In this document: positions 12,901 to 24,805 of the stretch, piece by piece
Position numbering within the stretch: the stretch's first letter is position 1
Layout: each line of letters starts with the position of its first letter
From: Triops longicaudatus
Taxonomy: Eukaryota; Arthropoda; Branchiopoda; Notostraca; Triopsidae
DNA: 64,000 nt
Reading direction: 5' to 3'
NCBI GenBank assembly: GCA_022885665.1
Contig: JAGQDJ010000028.1
Span: forward strand, 248,001-312,000
Notes under the pieces: generated by a model
Databases searched by the model: none
Told to the model about the DNA's origin: nothing
What the model saw: only the letters and a program-made list of their open reading frames with translations
Program-made: the position numbers and the translations under genes

Positions 12901-15900
12901 TTTTCAAGCAACCCAGTTTGCGACACTCCGGAGATTTTTAGTGCACTTCCTTCAGTTTATGCAATAGGATCCAAAGAGACGGGAAAGAAAAACGGCATGG
13001 GAAAACTATAACGCTCTACGTTGAATCCTATATTTAACCATTGAAAAAGCAATACATATATTTGGTAGTTACTTGTCAGTTGGCTGACTATAAACGGTGC
13101 GTTTATACTGGGGATTATGTTGGTGTAACGTGTCAGGATTCGACGTGAAATACACGTGACAATGTTACTAGTCCTAACTTAATTCATAGTTATGAGCAAT
13201 ATCGAACTATACTGTTTTCTTATCTATTTTTAATATTGAAGTTATCGTGTACATAGCCTATTGGTGGATATATTTACTTAAAACCACTTTGCATTTACGG
13301 TATCATGATACTAGTGAAAAAAATTTATAACTAATTTATATAATCTTTTTCATAAATAAATTTGTACCGCTTTTTTGTAGAATTGAAGCTCTTACTTATC
13401 TTAACTCGGGTCATCCAGCAGGGGTCCAAATGCGGAAGTACTTAAACCTTAGTTAATGCAATTGCAGAAGAGTACCTCCTTATTTGTGAGCTACATACCT
13501 TAAAATGTATTTTGACGTTCAACGCCCTAAAATAGCCGTGAGCACTAAGAGATCAGAAAGACGAAACCTTTCAGTTCACAGGCCGGTGTTTGCAGAATGA
13601 GATCAAAAGGGTTCTAATGGAAGCATAGAGCAAATTGAATCTCAGTATTTTTGACGTTGTAGTTGTACGTTTTAATTTTTATTCAGATTAATTTAGTTAA
13701 AAAACTAGTACGAATTTCGACAGAATTTACTTACGCTTCTCTTCAACGTGCCCAGTTTTGCTGTGAGGGCCACAAGCCGTTCATCTGGACTTTAAACACA
13801 GCGCCTGGGTTTGTGTATGGCGGCCAAAATCATAACGAGCCGCAACAAAAACCATCTTTTTGATGATGTTAGGGGTTTCTTACTTTGCCAAAACTGTTTA
13901 TAGAAGCTAAAAGCATTATTGTTGATACTAAAGTTTGCAGTGTTAAAAAGCCGTATACTTTGTGATTCACTCCTCGTCGTTCGTCGCATCCCTGCCCCTT
14001 ACCTCTTGAATGGTAATTATGTTTCAGACAAGTAGACACGCCCCGTTTACCGGCAGTTCTTTTTTTATTTCAGAATGTAGGCTTTTGCTGGTTTTAAAAA
14101 GAGAAAACAAGAATTAACGGTACGAAGCGAACTGCTCACAATCTAATTGCGAATTTGTCATTTCCCTTTCTTTTTGTTGCAGAACCTCAAGGACCAAATC
14201 CTTACCACTAACGTTTGGCTGGAGCACGTAAGTAGGTTTTTGTTTCTTTGAAAACGAATGCTTTTGTTCTTGGTTGCTGTTTTAGTACTGATGCAAGCCC
14301 CGCTAAAGGAAGTCAGCGTTGCAGATAAGAGCAACAAATTAGATTTCTCATGAAAACTCGAACTTGAAACTTTTATGGACGTACCGGCTGTGGAGCAAAA
14401 ATTGGTTGAAATCTTGAGTTTCTTGACGCTCGACCGTTTGATCTCCAGGTTGTTTGTTTTTGTGAAAGAAAAAGAAATGTACAGTTCAGGCTTTGTCGAC
14501 TTCTCGTAAAAGCCAGGCCCAAAAGATGTGCAATTTTTATTGCTTTGTTTTTGTTGGCGAAATGGAGTGACGTGCACCTGGGTCGAAATCGAAGAAAAAC
14601 GTCAAGGAAGTCGAATAGATTTAGTTTAAAGTTGAATATAGGCTAGTTGAACTTCGTTTTGCATTTTTTTTTTCTTTCCGTCGAGTCGACGATGTACTTG
14701 GCTCATTTTGCGAGAGGAAAGAAACCGTATTAACTGGAGGCACTGAATAGTGAAAAGTCTTGGCATACGTGTTCCGAGTCCGGATTTTCTTCCCTTCGAG
14801 AGACGAGAGTCTATTTGGCTGCAGTGAGACATTCTCGGATTTTTGTGTGTCCGCGGTAACATTATGCACGAACTCTCATTTCCGCCACGGGAAAGAGCTT
14901 GTAAAATTGACTAGCCGAAACTGCCAAAAACGAACTTTGCCGAACAGAAGCCATTGTTCTTAAATGCCAAAGCTACCCTTTTCAGCAGAAGTCTACAAAA
15001 GGGACTTCTTTTCTTTTTGCATTTCCGTAATGCCTTGGAATATGCTTTTCTTTAGCGGCATCCGACGAGGACTTTTCTTTTATAGCTTGTGATATCTACG
15101 AGAATTTTGCTATCTCGTACCTTGATCTTGGTGTTGGGTCCGGATACGGTGTTCGGCCTCCTTGCCAAACAAAGGAGCTGAGGCACAGTGAAAGAGAGAT
15201 AGTATTATTATTACATATCCTTTTTATACTCAGCCTTCAAAAGGTCATTATTGCATTGTGGCGGTGCAAAAGAAAAGAAGACCATTTTGCTGTAGCGCTT
15301 CAGCATTACTCGTTTGTAGCGCAGAGAAAAATGCTGCCTCTTGCTTGGGTGTAAGCGAAAAGTGAGAGAAAAGGCTATCTCGACCGACTGGGGTGTGTGT
15401 AACAACTATAACGGCTGTGTAGCGGGAAAACCTTTAGCTTGGTCGGAATATTTGTCAGGAGGTGGCTAATGAGTAGCCCTGTGCATGGTCAAGCCATTTC
15501 TTCTCTTGGCTGCGAAAGTGTTAGGAGTTGGCATCAGTTCGATTGCGTAGTCTGCATACGAGGGTCTGGGAGTATCAGACTCCCCAGAATGTGCAAGAAA
15601 ATTGTGCTAGTGCATAAAATGCTCTGAGCTCTAAAACCCACACACCCCTTAGCTACTTTTCTGTATTGCTCCCAATTCGGCTTGTAACTTCTTTTTTGGG
15701 CCTCTAAGAAGCAATGCAGCATAAAAGTGCAAGATAGAAAATGAAATCCGTGATGCGTTCTTTTCCACCCCCTAAAAAGGCCCTATTGAGTCTTGAGTGC
15801 CTTGCCAGATTTCCTGAGGGCTTTTTCTGTGAAACTCAGCTTGAATCCTTCGTATTTCGCTAGTGATGCAAGAATTTGAATTGAGGTTGCCGAAAGAAAA

Positions 15901-18900
15901 TTCTGAGGGAAATGTTCTTGGGTGCCGGTTCTTTCAGCACGCTAAATGTTTGCTAGATTACAACTAGGCTGTTTGCTTAAAAGCCTGAAGCTGAGCCATG
16001 CCTTTACATTGGAAAAAGTTGATTGATAGAGTAGTCTGCATAAATATCAGTTTCCTCACCAAACTTAGGCTAAAAGGGTGTTTCTTAATTGTGCAGATTT
16101 GGCATTTTAAATCGGATAAAAGGCCAATTGAACGCTTTCTCGATGCTGTCGTGAAAATAACCTTTGTGAAATATATAAGTTTGAAGCTAAACATTTTCTT
16201 GGGAGATGTCATTGTCTAACTCCGTGAAACGTAAACATGGACGGACTTCGACGCTTCTAGACTAAATCTAGTTTACGAAAGGACGAATATACTTTTTTCA
16301 CTGAATCCGAGCCAGTAGCCTAACACTAGTGAAGTGTACTGATGTACACTTGCAGCATTCTAAGGTCGTTACGTGACATGGAAACCTCGGCTGTTTTCTA
16401 CAAATCTGCTCTCCTTTTGGCGGGCACGATCTAGCATGGAACGGAAGAAATTGACCTCGGGAACACACTGACGAGAAAGGATTGCATTTTCTCTCAAGAA
16501 AGACGATCACAATATGTATCCATCGAAAGATACCCCTTTTAATTATAAATAAGCGCAAGTATCATTCAGTTCCCAAGAGAAAAAAATCGTTGCTCTGACC
16601 AACGACCATACACGAAAGTTGGACTCATGGTCGTATGTTAATGATGCAATGGACGCCGGGGTTTTTGTTACATCGCATAACTTCTAGCCCTAATGCATTC
16701 TAACCATTGCTATTTATAGCCAGGGTTTTATATTCTGAGCTACGCTTTCTGCGAACATTATTTTCTTTACTTCCCTGTTCTCGACTGTTAGCACGTTTAT
16801 ACCCCCTATACCTTTTGTTTCATAGCGCACTGCACGTCCATGAAAAAGGAACCATGGGTGCGGGAATCACACCCCCATTTATCAAGGATCAGGTGGCTTG
16901 TGCTGACAAGGAGTAAGGAGTTGGATTATTCTGCGTTTGTTTTTATAAAAATATCTCTCCCGCTTTCAGCGACGACTGTTGTTGACCTTTTTATTTGGTT
17001 TCCTTAAAGGAAAGAAAATAACATGAACTTGGAATTTTCCTATCCTACTGTTAGCATAAACGAGGTTGTTGACTATTTGTGAACAGAGGCTACTTTTCCT
17101 AATAACACATTCTGCTTTTTTGGTGAGCAGGTGTGGGAGGATTTCAAGCTTAGCTGGGACCCGGAAGAGTACGGGGGAGTAACACAGCTTTTCATACCGT
17201 CCGAACACATCTGGCTACCGGACATAGTTTTGTATAACAAGTAACATTTCCAAATTTTTACTCAAGGAGATGCTATATCTAATGTACTTTTTAATAACAC
17301 CTTTCATTCATGCAAATTCAATTTTCTCCATGCTTTCATCTCGCGTGGTTTCATAGTGCTGATGGAGATTACGTGGTAACGACAATGACGAAAGCCATTC
17401 TAAACTATGACGGCAAGATTATGTGGACTCCACCCGCCATTTTTAAATCCTCGTGTGAGATTGACGTCAAGTAACGTAAACCACTCTACCTATAAATTTC
17501 TTTAAAAAAAAATATTGGGCACATCTCTGTCCCTAGCTGCCTTAGAAATAAACACTCCCCGTACCCAGGGGGGATATGTGGGTTTTTAACACACCCATCT
17601 GAAGTGTTAATTTTATAACGGTGAGCATAGGCGACAACCAAGTGTCCAAAAATTTGCACATCGAAAACGTCCCCTCAAACTCCAAATAACATCACCTGAA
17701 CCAAAACCCTTTATTCGGTCCTGGAAATAAAGTTAAACTTCGAAAAAAAATAATAACAGTCAAAACTAGCTGTGATAGACAAGTCGGATTGTTTGCAATA
17801 TCAAACAGCCATATTCAGTGGCTTTAGAAGTGTTAGAACCTTTCAGTACAGTGTAATGGTAGAGGAAGGGTTGTTTACCCCTTTTTAGTTGTTCTTTTGT
17901 GAGATCATTATTAGACAGTCTCGTGAGACTCATGAATAGCTAATTATTTCTTTAAAAATTAAACGTAAGAATCTATAATGAACATGCCAAAATCTGACGG
18001 CAATTGGCGTATTTTGAATTTTCGATAATTATAGTTAAAAAATCTGGAATTCTATTTTGCAAGCGTCCCATCACTTAAGTACCCTTTCGAAGCTAATTTC
18101 ATTTATTACCATAGCTTGACTTCATTTTGTAGGTATGACTTGTATGTTTTATGTAACTTTTCCAAATTTCGACCGTTTTTCGCATAAGGTTATTCCTCTA
18201 ACAGCATCGATTCGGAGAAGTAATAGATAAGACCACTCTGTGGAAGATTAAGACCGCAATTTGTACTAAACTTTTTTATGTCCCTTCCTATGTCTGGTTT
18301 CCTTTTTGGCAGTTGTAGGACCTCAAGACTTGGCTAAATGTGCCCTTTCTTTTTTCCTAGGTTTTTCCCGTTTGACCAGCAAACTTGCTTCATGAAATTT
18401 GGGTCTTGGTCCCATGACGGTTTTCGGGTAATTTTTTTTTCAATATTTCTTTTTTGCTTGCGGTGGGTACGCGACCTTTTTTCTAACGACAGCACCGAAA
18501 TTTCTTCAGTTGAACCCCATGTGGTTTACTAGTGACTCGCGCTTTAGTATCGCACGTGACATTGATATATCAATAGAACAGTGGAGAGAGTATGTGTTGG
18601 TGTTAGCTTTTGTATAGTTGACACCGATATTGTATGGCATTCTCTGCAGCATGGCCAGCTAGCAAGTTTCCCGTCTTGATCAGAGCTCGTTGCGGTAGCA
18701 TTCCTGGACGCAATTTTCCAGCTAACCGAGCCAGGATTCTACAAGGTGCCTGGCTTACTATTAGCGTGAATAGCATCTAACCATGAATATAACTTTTGAG
18801 ACGGAAGCCCTGAAAGCGAGAACAGAGCGCGGTAGCCAAGTGTACTTGCTTGAATGGGAATAACTAGTACAGGCAAACGCTACTATTGTCAAGGAAACCT

Positions 18901-21900
18901 CATACATCTTACGAATGCTCCCCACTCCTGCTCGTAGAGCATTCCGTCCCAGTCCGCACAAGATCCTGAGCTTTGTGAAAGTTGCATACGGGATCAGTCT
19001 CTTAATTCGTAACACATATGGATGCCGAACTCTGTCACATACCGTGTTTATCATAGTTGAGCGGGTGGAAAGCAAACAATCTCGTTAAGTGGACTCTCGC
19101 CTGCTTAACGTAATTACTGCGCGCGGAGTATCTTTCCTTTCCCCGGGTGATGCATGTTATGCTTGGCGAGAGTGTAGTAGCTAGTTTACGCCTCGGGAGT
19201 ATATAACCGCAAATATCAATTTTTTATCTCGTGCATCTGTCACATGCAGTATCGGAACTTGACGGATAGCGTAAACGAAGTTACCGTAATTTCTATCCTG
19301 TCTCGTTAAGAAAACCAATGTCGGGGTGGGATGCTCATAGTTTCGGCGTATGCAAGTTTAGGAGCGAGGCGGACGGGCTTTTGGTAATAATTTAATATAA
19401 CACGCGGCGAAAACAGGGAAACGGAATTTCGCCTTGGAGGAAAGGAATAAAACCCCACGAATCGGTGCTAAGATATTGCAGGTGGGCGTCTGAGGTTGTT
19501 TGAACACCCTCCCTGTTACCGCTTTCGAACTGGCTGCGTTTCCACCGAGGTTTCACATTGTTACACCAGGAGGCAAACAAAATGTGTGAACATCTTGGGG
19601 TTAACTGGGGTTAATGGGTCCGTGGGAGTTATGCCCACTGTCTTGCAGAGCTTGTAGCTTTCTATGTGTGAGCGCAAATGAGCAAGTATTAGCACGCTGA
19701 ACACGTTCTTTCCCAATTCGCTTCTTTAGATTGACCTGAAACACATTAATCAAGAAAGCGGATCGAACCTTGTGCAAATCGGGATCGATTTACGGGAATA
19801 TTATCCCAGTGTCGAATGGGTAAGTCAATACATACGAAGCTTTTCACATGTTGACTGTCCATCTGTAACACGCGCACGGAAAAGAGGAAAGTAACGAGTA
19901 AAAAAATTGGTTAGGATGTCTTGTCAGTGCCAGCCGAAAAGCATGTCAAGTTTTATCCCTGCTGCCAAGAGCCGTACCCGGATATCTTCTTTAATATCAC
20001 CCTTCGACGGAAGACCTTGTTTTACACCGTCAATCTTATTATACCTTGTGTGGGAATTTCTTGCCTCTCCGTACTAGTCTTTTACCTGCCGGCGGACTCG
20101 GGCGAAAAAGTGGCGCTATGCATCTCCATTTTACTCAGCCAGACTATGTTTTTTCTCCTCATTTCCGAGATCATTCCTTCCACGTCGCTAGCGGTTCCGC
20201 TTTTGGGCAAATACTTGCTATTCACTATGGTACCGAGTTTTCTTTGTATTTGGAAGAAACCTGATATGGTTATGTTATATTAGTTTTTAGTGGGACTGAG
20301 CGTGGTAATTACCATTTGCATCTTAAATTTACACTACCGGAAACCTAGTACCCATAAGATGGCACCCTGGGTCCGCCGAATTTTTATTCAACGCTTGCCC
20401 AAGCTGCTACTCATGCGGGTTCCGAAAAGAGTCTTCGAGGAAGTGGAACAACGACTAAAGGTAACAATTCTCAGATTCCGCAGCCTGTGTCACTTTTTTT
20501 TTAGTAATATGTTACGTTGGCTTTAAAAAATGCGAATAAAAATAGTTTTGAAAGATATAATAAGGAAGATAACTTCTGGCTTCTTTTTCTGGCTTTTTTT
20601 TTTCTTTGCCAAAAAGGACGTTTTTCTCCTTAAAAGACTATTTGCTAAATACCTTCCGACTGAGGAACTTGACTCTTTCCTACAAGCTTAGTTTTCTCGC
20701 GAGTAATCTTTTTCGTGTTTCATGTGTAAGCCGAGCAAGAAAGCGAGAGCCTCGAAAAAACGCTAACTCTCTTTACGGTTTTAAATTTGCTTGTAGAAGG
20801 GGCACAACTCAAAACAAGAAAACGGTAAATGGGTTAACGTACCGCACTGTTCTAATTCGCATCATTGCAGCTTTGTTTTGTCGTGTGGTGAGCGTAGGTT
20901 TCTCCAAAACTCTATTTGGCGCTGCTAGTTCGCGGAAAAGAAATTACTCGTTTTTGACTATTGATGGCTGAAGAGAGAATTGCTTCCTGGGGAGTTGAGC
21001 TCCCAAGTGGTTAATTTCTTGTGAGCTTTCTGCTCGTGGACTTGAGATAAGGAGGCGTAGAGACGAGCTCTCGTTATGTGAGCGGCGGAATATTTGTGAA
21101 ATAGGACAGTTGCGCAGCTACTCGTCATCTTGAGAAGTCTGTTTCAATGGGTTGATAAACTAGGCAACTTAAGACAGACTCGCTCCATTAGCTTTAATTT
21201 GATGCACATCGAAAAAAAGAGAACCATTCTTCATATCTTTTTTTTTTATTCTTGGGGGGGAGAGGCTTGGCTTTCTCAGCTTATTGCGTTGTTCGGTTTT
21301 CTGTGTTCTTGCTTATTTTATACTAGCGTTCTGTTCGTTTACTTAAACGGTCTTTGCCTTTCATAACTCAGTATTAGGCTAAACATGTTATAACCTCCAA
21401 TTTGGTCTGGTGGCGTGGCTGCCTCGTCGACAAAAAAAATATTCATTACATTGGTCCTTCGTTATGTAGATTATTGCCCGGCGGCGCATGCAGCAAGCCC
21501 GCGACGGCAGGCGATGGAGTCGGAAATTACAGTACGGAAGTCAACTACTTTGTGAAGTAATCCACTTGAACAATTTCAATATCCCTCCGCCACCCAAGCC
21601 GCCGTCCCAAATACCGCCAGCGCCACCTCCGCCCGAAGTTGGACCACCCCCACCACCGCCGGACATTCGTCGCCGAAAAAGATATCCTTACGAGCTGGAA
21701 AAAGCTATGCGAGACATTGAGTTCATCAGAAATCACATGCGCCGTGAAGACTTGTATAACCAAGTAAGACTTTGATTTACTTTTTCAGGCCAAAGACAGG
21801 TCATAATTGGGAGCTGTCCTGACTTGCATAGGAGGATCAAGATTGGGGATTTGTGGCGATGGTCCTGGACCGATTATTTTTATGGATGTTCACCATAGCC

Positions 21901-22020
21901 TCTTTGGTGGGGACAGTTATGATATTAATGGAAGCCCCGGCACTATATGATGATACCAAAGCCATCGACCGAGAAATTTCCGTTGTCGCCAAGCAACTAC
22001 TAGGTGACACGGACGTCTGA
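3939..22020 (+). CDS. Nicotinic acetylcholine receptor alpha-type subunit (nAChR subunit 1)
   Basis: Pentameric cation channel subunit of the Cys-loop family, 540 aa from 10 exons: 3939-4160, 14183-14227, 17131-17240, 17357-17470, 18361-18427, 19730-19819, 19915-20229, 20284-20460, 21470-21763, 21832-22020. A signal peptide (hydrophobic residues 13-24) precedes the family start ANPDARRLYDDLL. Loop D Trp is present (TTNVWLEH). The Cys loop is C159 to C173 with 13 residues between. Loop B is GSWSHDG, where Tyr is usual in place of His. Vicinal Cys232-Cys233 (YPCC) marks an alpha subunit. Four membrane spans follow; M2 begins after GEK at 281 and ends at Glu301. The M3-M4 loop has proline runs at about 418-445. 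Introns are GT-AG and phases agree throughout. The join of exons 8 and 9 (20460 to 21470) is the least certain because that loop is poorly conserved. It converges with the paralogue at 24806-27589. Confidence 0.93.
4161..14182 (+). other. First intron of nAChR subunit 1 (10 kb)
   Basis: This 10,022-base intron separates the signal-peptide exon from a 45-base exon. I saw no exon of this gene, no nested gene with family resemblance and no recognisable mobile element. It is AT-rich with many short homopolymers. Its size, against introns of 54-120 bases later in the gene, is what would be expected of an intron holding regulatory elements, but none can be named from sequence. Confidence 0.6.
14228..17130 (+). 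other. Second intron of nAChR subunit 1 (2.9 kb)
   Basis: Lies between the 45-base exon (loop D tryptophan) and the 110-base exon. Donor GTAAGT and acceptor GCAG are clear. No coding segment is supported inside it. Confidence 0.7.
20461..21469 (+). other. Intron 8 of nAChR subunit 1 (1 kb)
   Basis: The intron lies within the M3-M4 cytoplasmic loop coding region. Open frames exist (for example 20606-20971), but none shows loop-like conservation. A small extra loop exon cannot be excluded because this part of nAChRs varies most. Confidence 0.5.
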
Positions 22021-22618
22021 GAGAACGCTGTTCGTCTGAGGTTTCCTTCACTGTTCTTCAGGATACATGGGTGGGAGTCTTGCCCTGCTTGTCTTTCTGT
22101 TATATTTCTCTCGACGGCAAAGTTTCGTGTTACATCCGAAATCCTTCTCTCTCACATTTTGTTTTCACTCTGTACGGCGAAGTTCCGTGCACCGAGGCAG
22201 CGGTACTAAGGTGTGAAGTGCATGATGCGTATGAACACGCGTAATGATGGCTTGGAAAACTCAGTTTTCGGAAGACGGAACTCGCGTATGCTGGAGATTT
22301 CAGGCAAGGGCGGGTGGACGCCATTTCCTAACCCATGTTTATCTAGATGTCAACCAAAGAAAAACTTTGGCAGCGCTTCCACGTGGTGAACTTAAGCTTC
22401 CGTCGCGAAGTCTTTCTTCCATACACTGGTCTATAACTTTGATTGGCATGTCGTTTGCTCTTCTGTTTTATGAATCCAAAAGCTCAAATGTTAGTGTAGG
22501 ACGAAAGGGAGGAAAGAAGGGTGTCAAGGAGTTAACTTAAAAGGACGGATGTGGGTTACGTCAGTTATCCTCTGTCTGCTTTGGCAGTTTTCCATGTTTG
22601 ATGGTAAAGTCGAGAGAA

Positions 22619-22624
22619 AATAAA
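22619..22624 (+). terminator. Probable polyadenylation signal, nAChR subunit 1
   Basis: AATAAA about 600 bases after the TGA at 22018-22020, the first perfect hexamer noted downstream on this strand. It implies a 3' UTR of roughly 0.6 kb. Confidence 0.45.
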
Positions 22625-24780
22625 GCTCCAAGAGTTTTCCCTGCCAACTCCAGCGTTGTTTGATTATTGGGGGAAACAAAATTATGAATGAAATGGAGGG
22701 TGCAGTTAAATTCCATGCACACCAGGAATTGCATGGTGATTGCACGATCTGCCTTTCCCTCGGAAAGTTTACTTTGCTATCTAGTTAATTATGCCAAGAC
22801 AGTACTAAGCTCCATGTTCTAACGTTTGTTTTGCTATTCCCCCTGGGAAAAAAGGTTAAATGTGTTCCTATTACCTGCCGCTCTTATTTGTTTCCTCGTC
22901 CAGCGTATAAATCAGCATTTTATTTATAAATCTAGCTTTGTTTCCGTGCGATCATATCGCTTTTACTGGCCATCACGGAAGCCATATTCTGCTCTATATA
23001 GAAAACACCGCTTTTGTGATATGGCTGGTCTTATGAACGCTATTCGCGTCAAAATTCCCCTTCCCTAAAAGGGCTATTGTGTTCCGATACACAAGCTTCG
23101 CGAGACCTTTTCATTCGCTCCACATCTCGTCTCTTCTGCTCCTTCGTTTATCAGTTAAGGCCAACGACGTGAACAACACTTTCCTTAAGAGTTTTTGCCT
23201 ATATAACGCAGAAAGATGACTGTGGAAATGTCACTTGCCCTGTAAGCCTTCCTTCACAGTAATTTGAGAAATCACCACGGAAAAGGGGGAAAAAAATTAA
23301 AGAACAGCTGGAAACGCTTCCTGATATGGTTAAAGCTCCGTGTTGTCGTACATTAAATTTGCAGCTTGTGCTATTGGCACGCGACTCATCCTTATCCAAC
23401 GCGCCTTTTATACAAGCAAAGAAACTTCTCTTGAGCCAAACCATTTGGACGCATAAAGAGAAACGCACCATTGGTCGAATTTCTCAGGACATCTCCATTG
23501 CACGACTGCTGTACTTGCTTTCACGCTTGCTGTTCAAAGGTCTTGAAAGGCTTGCCTTCGCTCCAATTTCACAAACTGCATGCAGTAATGGTCAATCGTG
23601 ATCACAAATGTTGGGCTGCAATGTGCCTTTAAGGAGCAGACATTCAGGTTTCTCCATCAATATTTATTCCTTCCGGTTTGAACAAATCATAGACATTTAG
23701 TCGGTTAATTCCGTAAAAGCTCTTTGTTAAGCTTAATTGGTCAAAACCAGTCGTAGTCGGATTGCTGAAAAGAGTTAGCTTAGGATAAGAATGTAGTTAA
23801 TGCAATTGATGATCATACGCATTTGGATGACAACAGGTTCGCGATGACGTGTGAAATCACTAATTTTGACGATATTGAGGAGAACCATGTAAGCATTAGG
23901 TGTGAAATTTAAGCTGTTTTTGAGCCGAATAGTTCTGAACTGACTTGTGAAAAAAGGGTACTGTCAACTGTTGTTTTTTTCCTGAAAGTATTCTTTGCTG
24001 TGTCTAATTTAATGCATGATTAAACCTTTAATTCGTTTTCTATATTCGTTTTTCTTTAGTTGATAAGATATGGAATAGAGCTGTTTTTTTTTTCACTGAT
24101 GAGTTCGGACTATTAGAAAACCAACTTACCGCCAAAAAGCGTGTCTTAAATACATATGTATTTCAGAAACGTTTTTAATACATTTTACATTAATAGAGAG
24201 ACGTTTAACGAAGTGAACGCTTAAAAATACAAGAAACTGACTTCGAAAAATGAAATCGGTCTTTATTGTGCTTGCTTTGTTATAACCTTGAATGCATGTG
24301 ATTCCTTGAAGTTTAGTTATTAGAAGGCTGTTATCCTAAAGTTTAGGGACATTTGCACCAGCCCCCGAATAAGAAACAACTCGTTGGTTGGAAACCAGGG
24401 ACACAAGGAGGCACATACGCCCACGCACTATCTCACGCCTCCTGTCAGATCTTGAGATTCTACTCAGACGTCGAAAGCGTGTTACTTTCATTCATTTTTT
24501 AAGCAAGTTGGGCTTTCAGTGACTATCGCGCGACTTTGATGAGAAAAGTTCTTGGCAGCTAACTTGTGACACGGCAGGAGACATAAATCAACATTCAACG
24601 AATGTTTCGAGAATGTGTCTCCATAAGTCAATTAACAGCAGTGTTTTTTTCGTGAATTTCGGGGTTCTGGAAACTGGCAAAGGAGATTTTTGTATGAGTT
24701 AGTTCGAAAAGGGCAACACTGATACCACTAAAGTTTTGGTGACATGATTTATATATGAATTCAGTTTAGGAACAATTTGA

Positions 24781-24799
24781 TCACACCTTGTCGGTGTGA
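24781..24799 (-). other. Stem-loop just after the nAChR subunit 2 stop codon
   Basis: TCACACC and GGTGTGA form a perfect 7-bp stem with a 5-base loop. On the minus strand it begins 6 bases after the TAA at 24808-24806. It could be an RNA structure in the 3' UTR or chance. Confidence 0.35.
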
Positions 24800-24805
24800 C
24801 ATGAA

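Larger units (their letters stand above)
22021..24805. other. Intergenic region between convergent nAChR genes
   Basis: This region holds the 3' untranslated regions of both receptor genes. An AATAAA at 22619-22624 fits the end of the plus-strand gene. For the minus-strand gene, a weak TATAAA-type signal lies just beyond the stop, and the nearest minus-strand AATAAA is near 24258. A small stem-loop at 24781-24799 sits 6 bases after that gene's stop. No other gene is visible. Confidence 0.6.

Noticed and set aside
14158..14577. Minus-strand open frame of 139 codons over exon 2 of nAChR subunit 1
   Set aside because: Low-complexity, Ser/Lys/Thr-rich, no family resemblance, antisense to a confirmed exon and an AT-rich intron.
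19919..19928. Acceptor at 19926-19927 for exon 7 of nAChR subunit 1
   Set aside because: It would break the frame. The acceptor ending at 19914 restores the conserved EW-D start and keeps phase 0.
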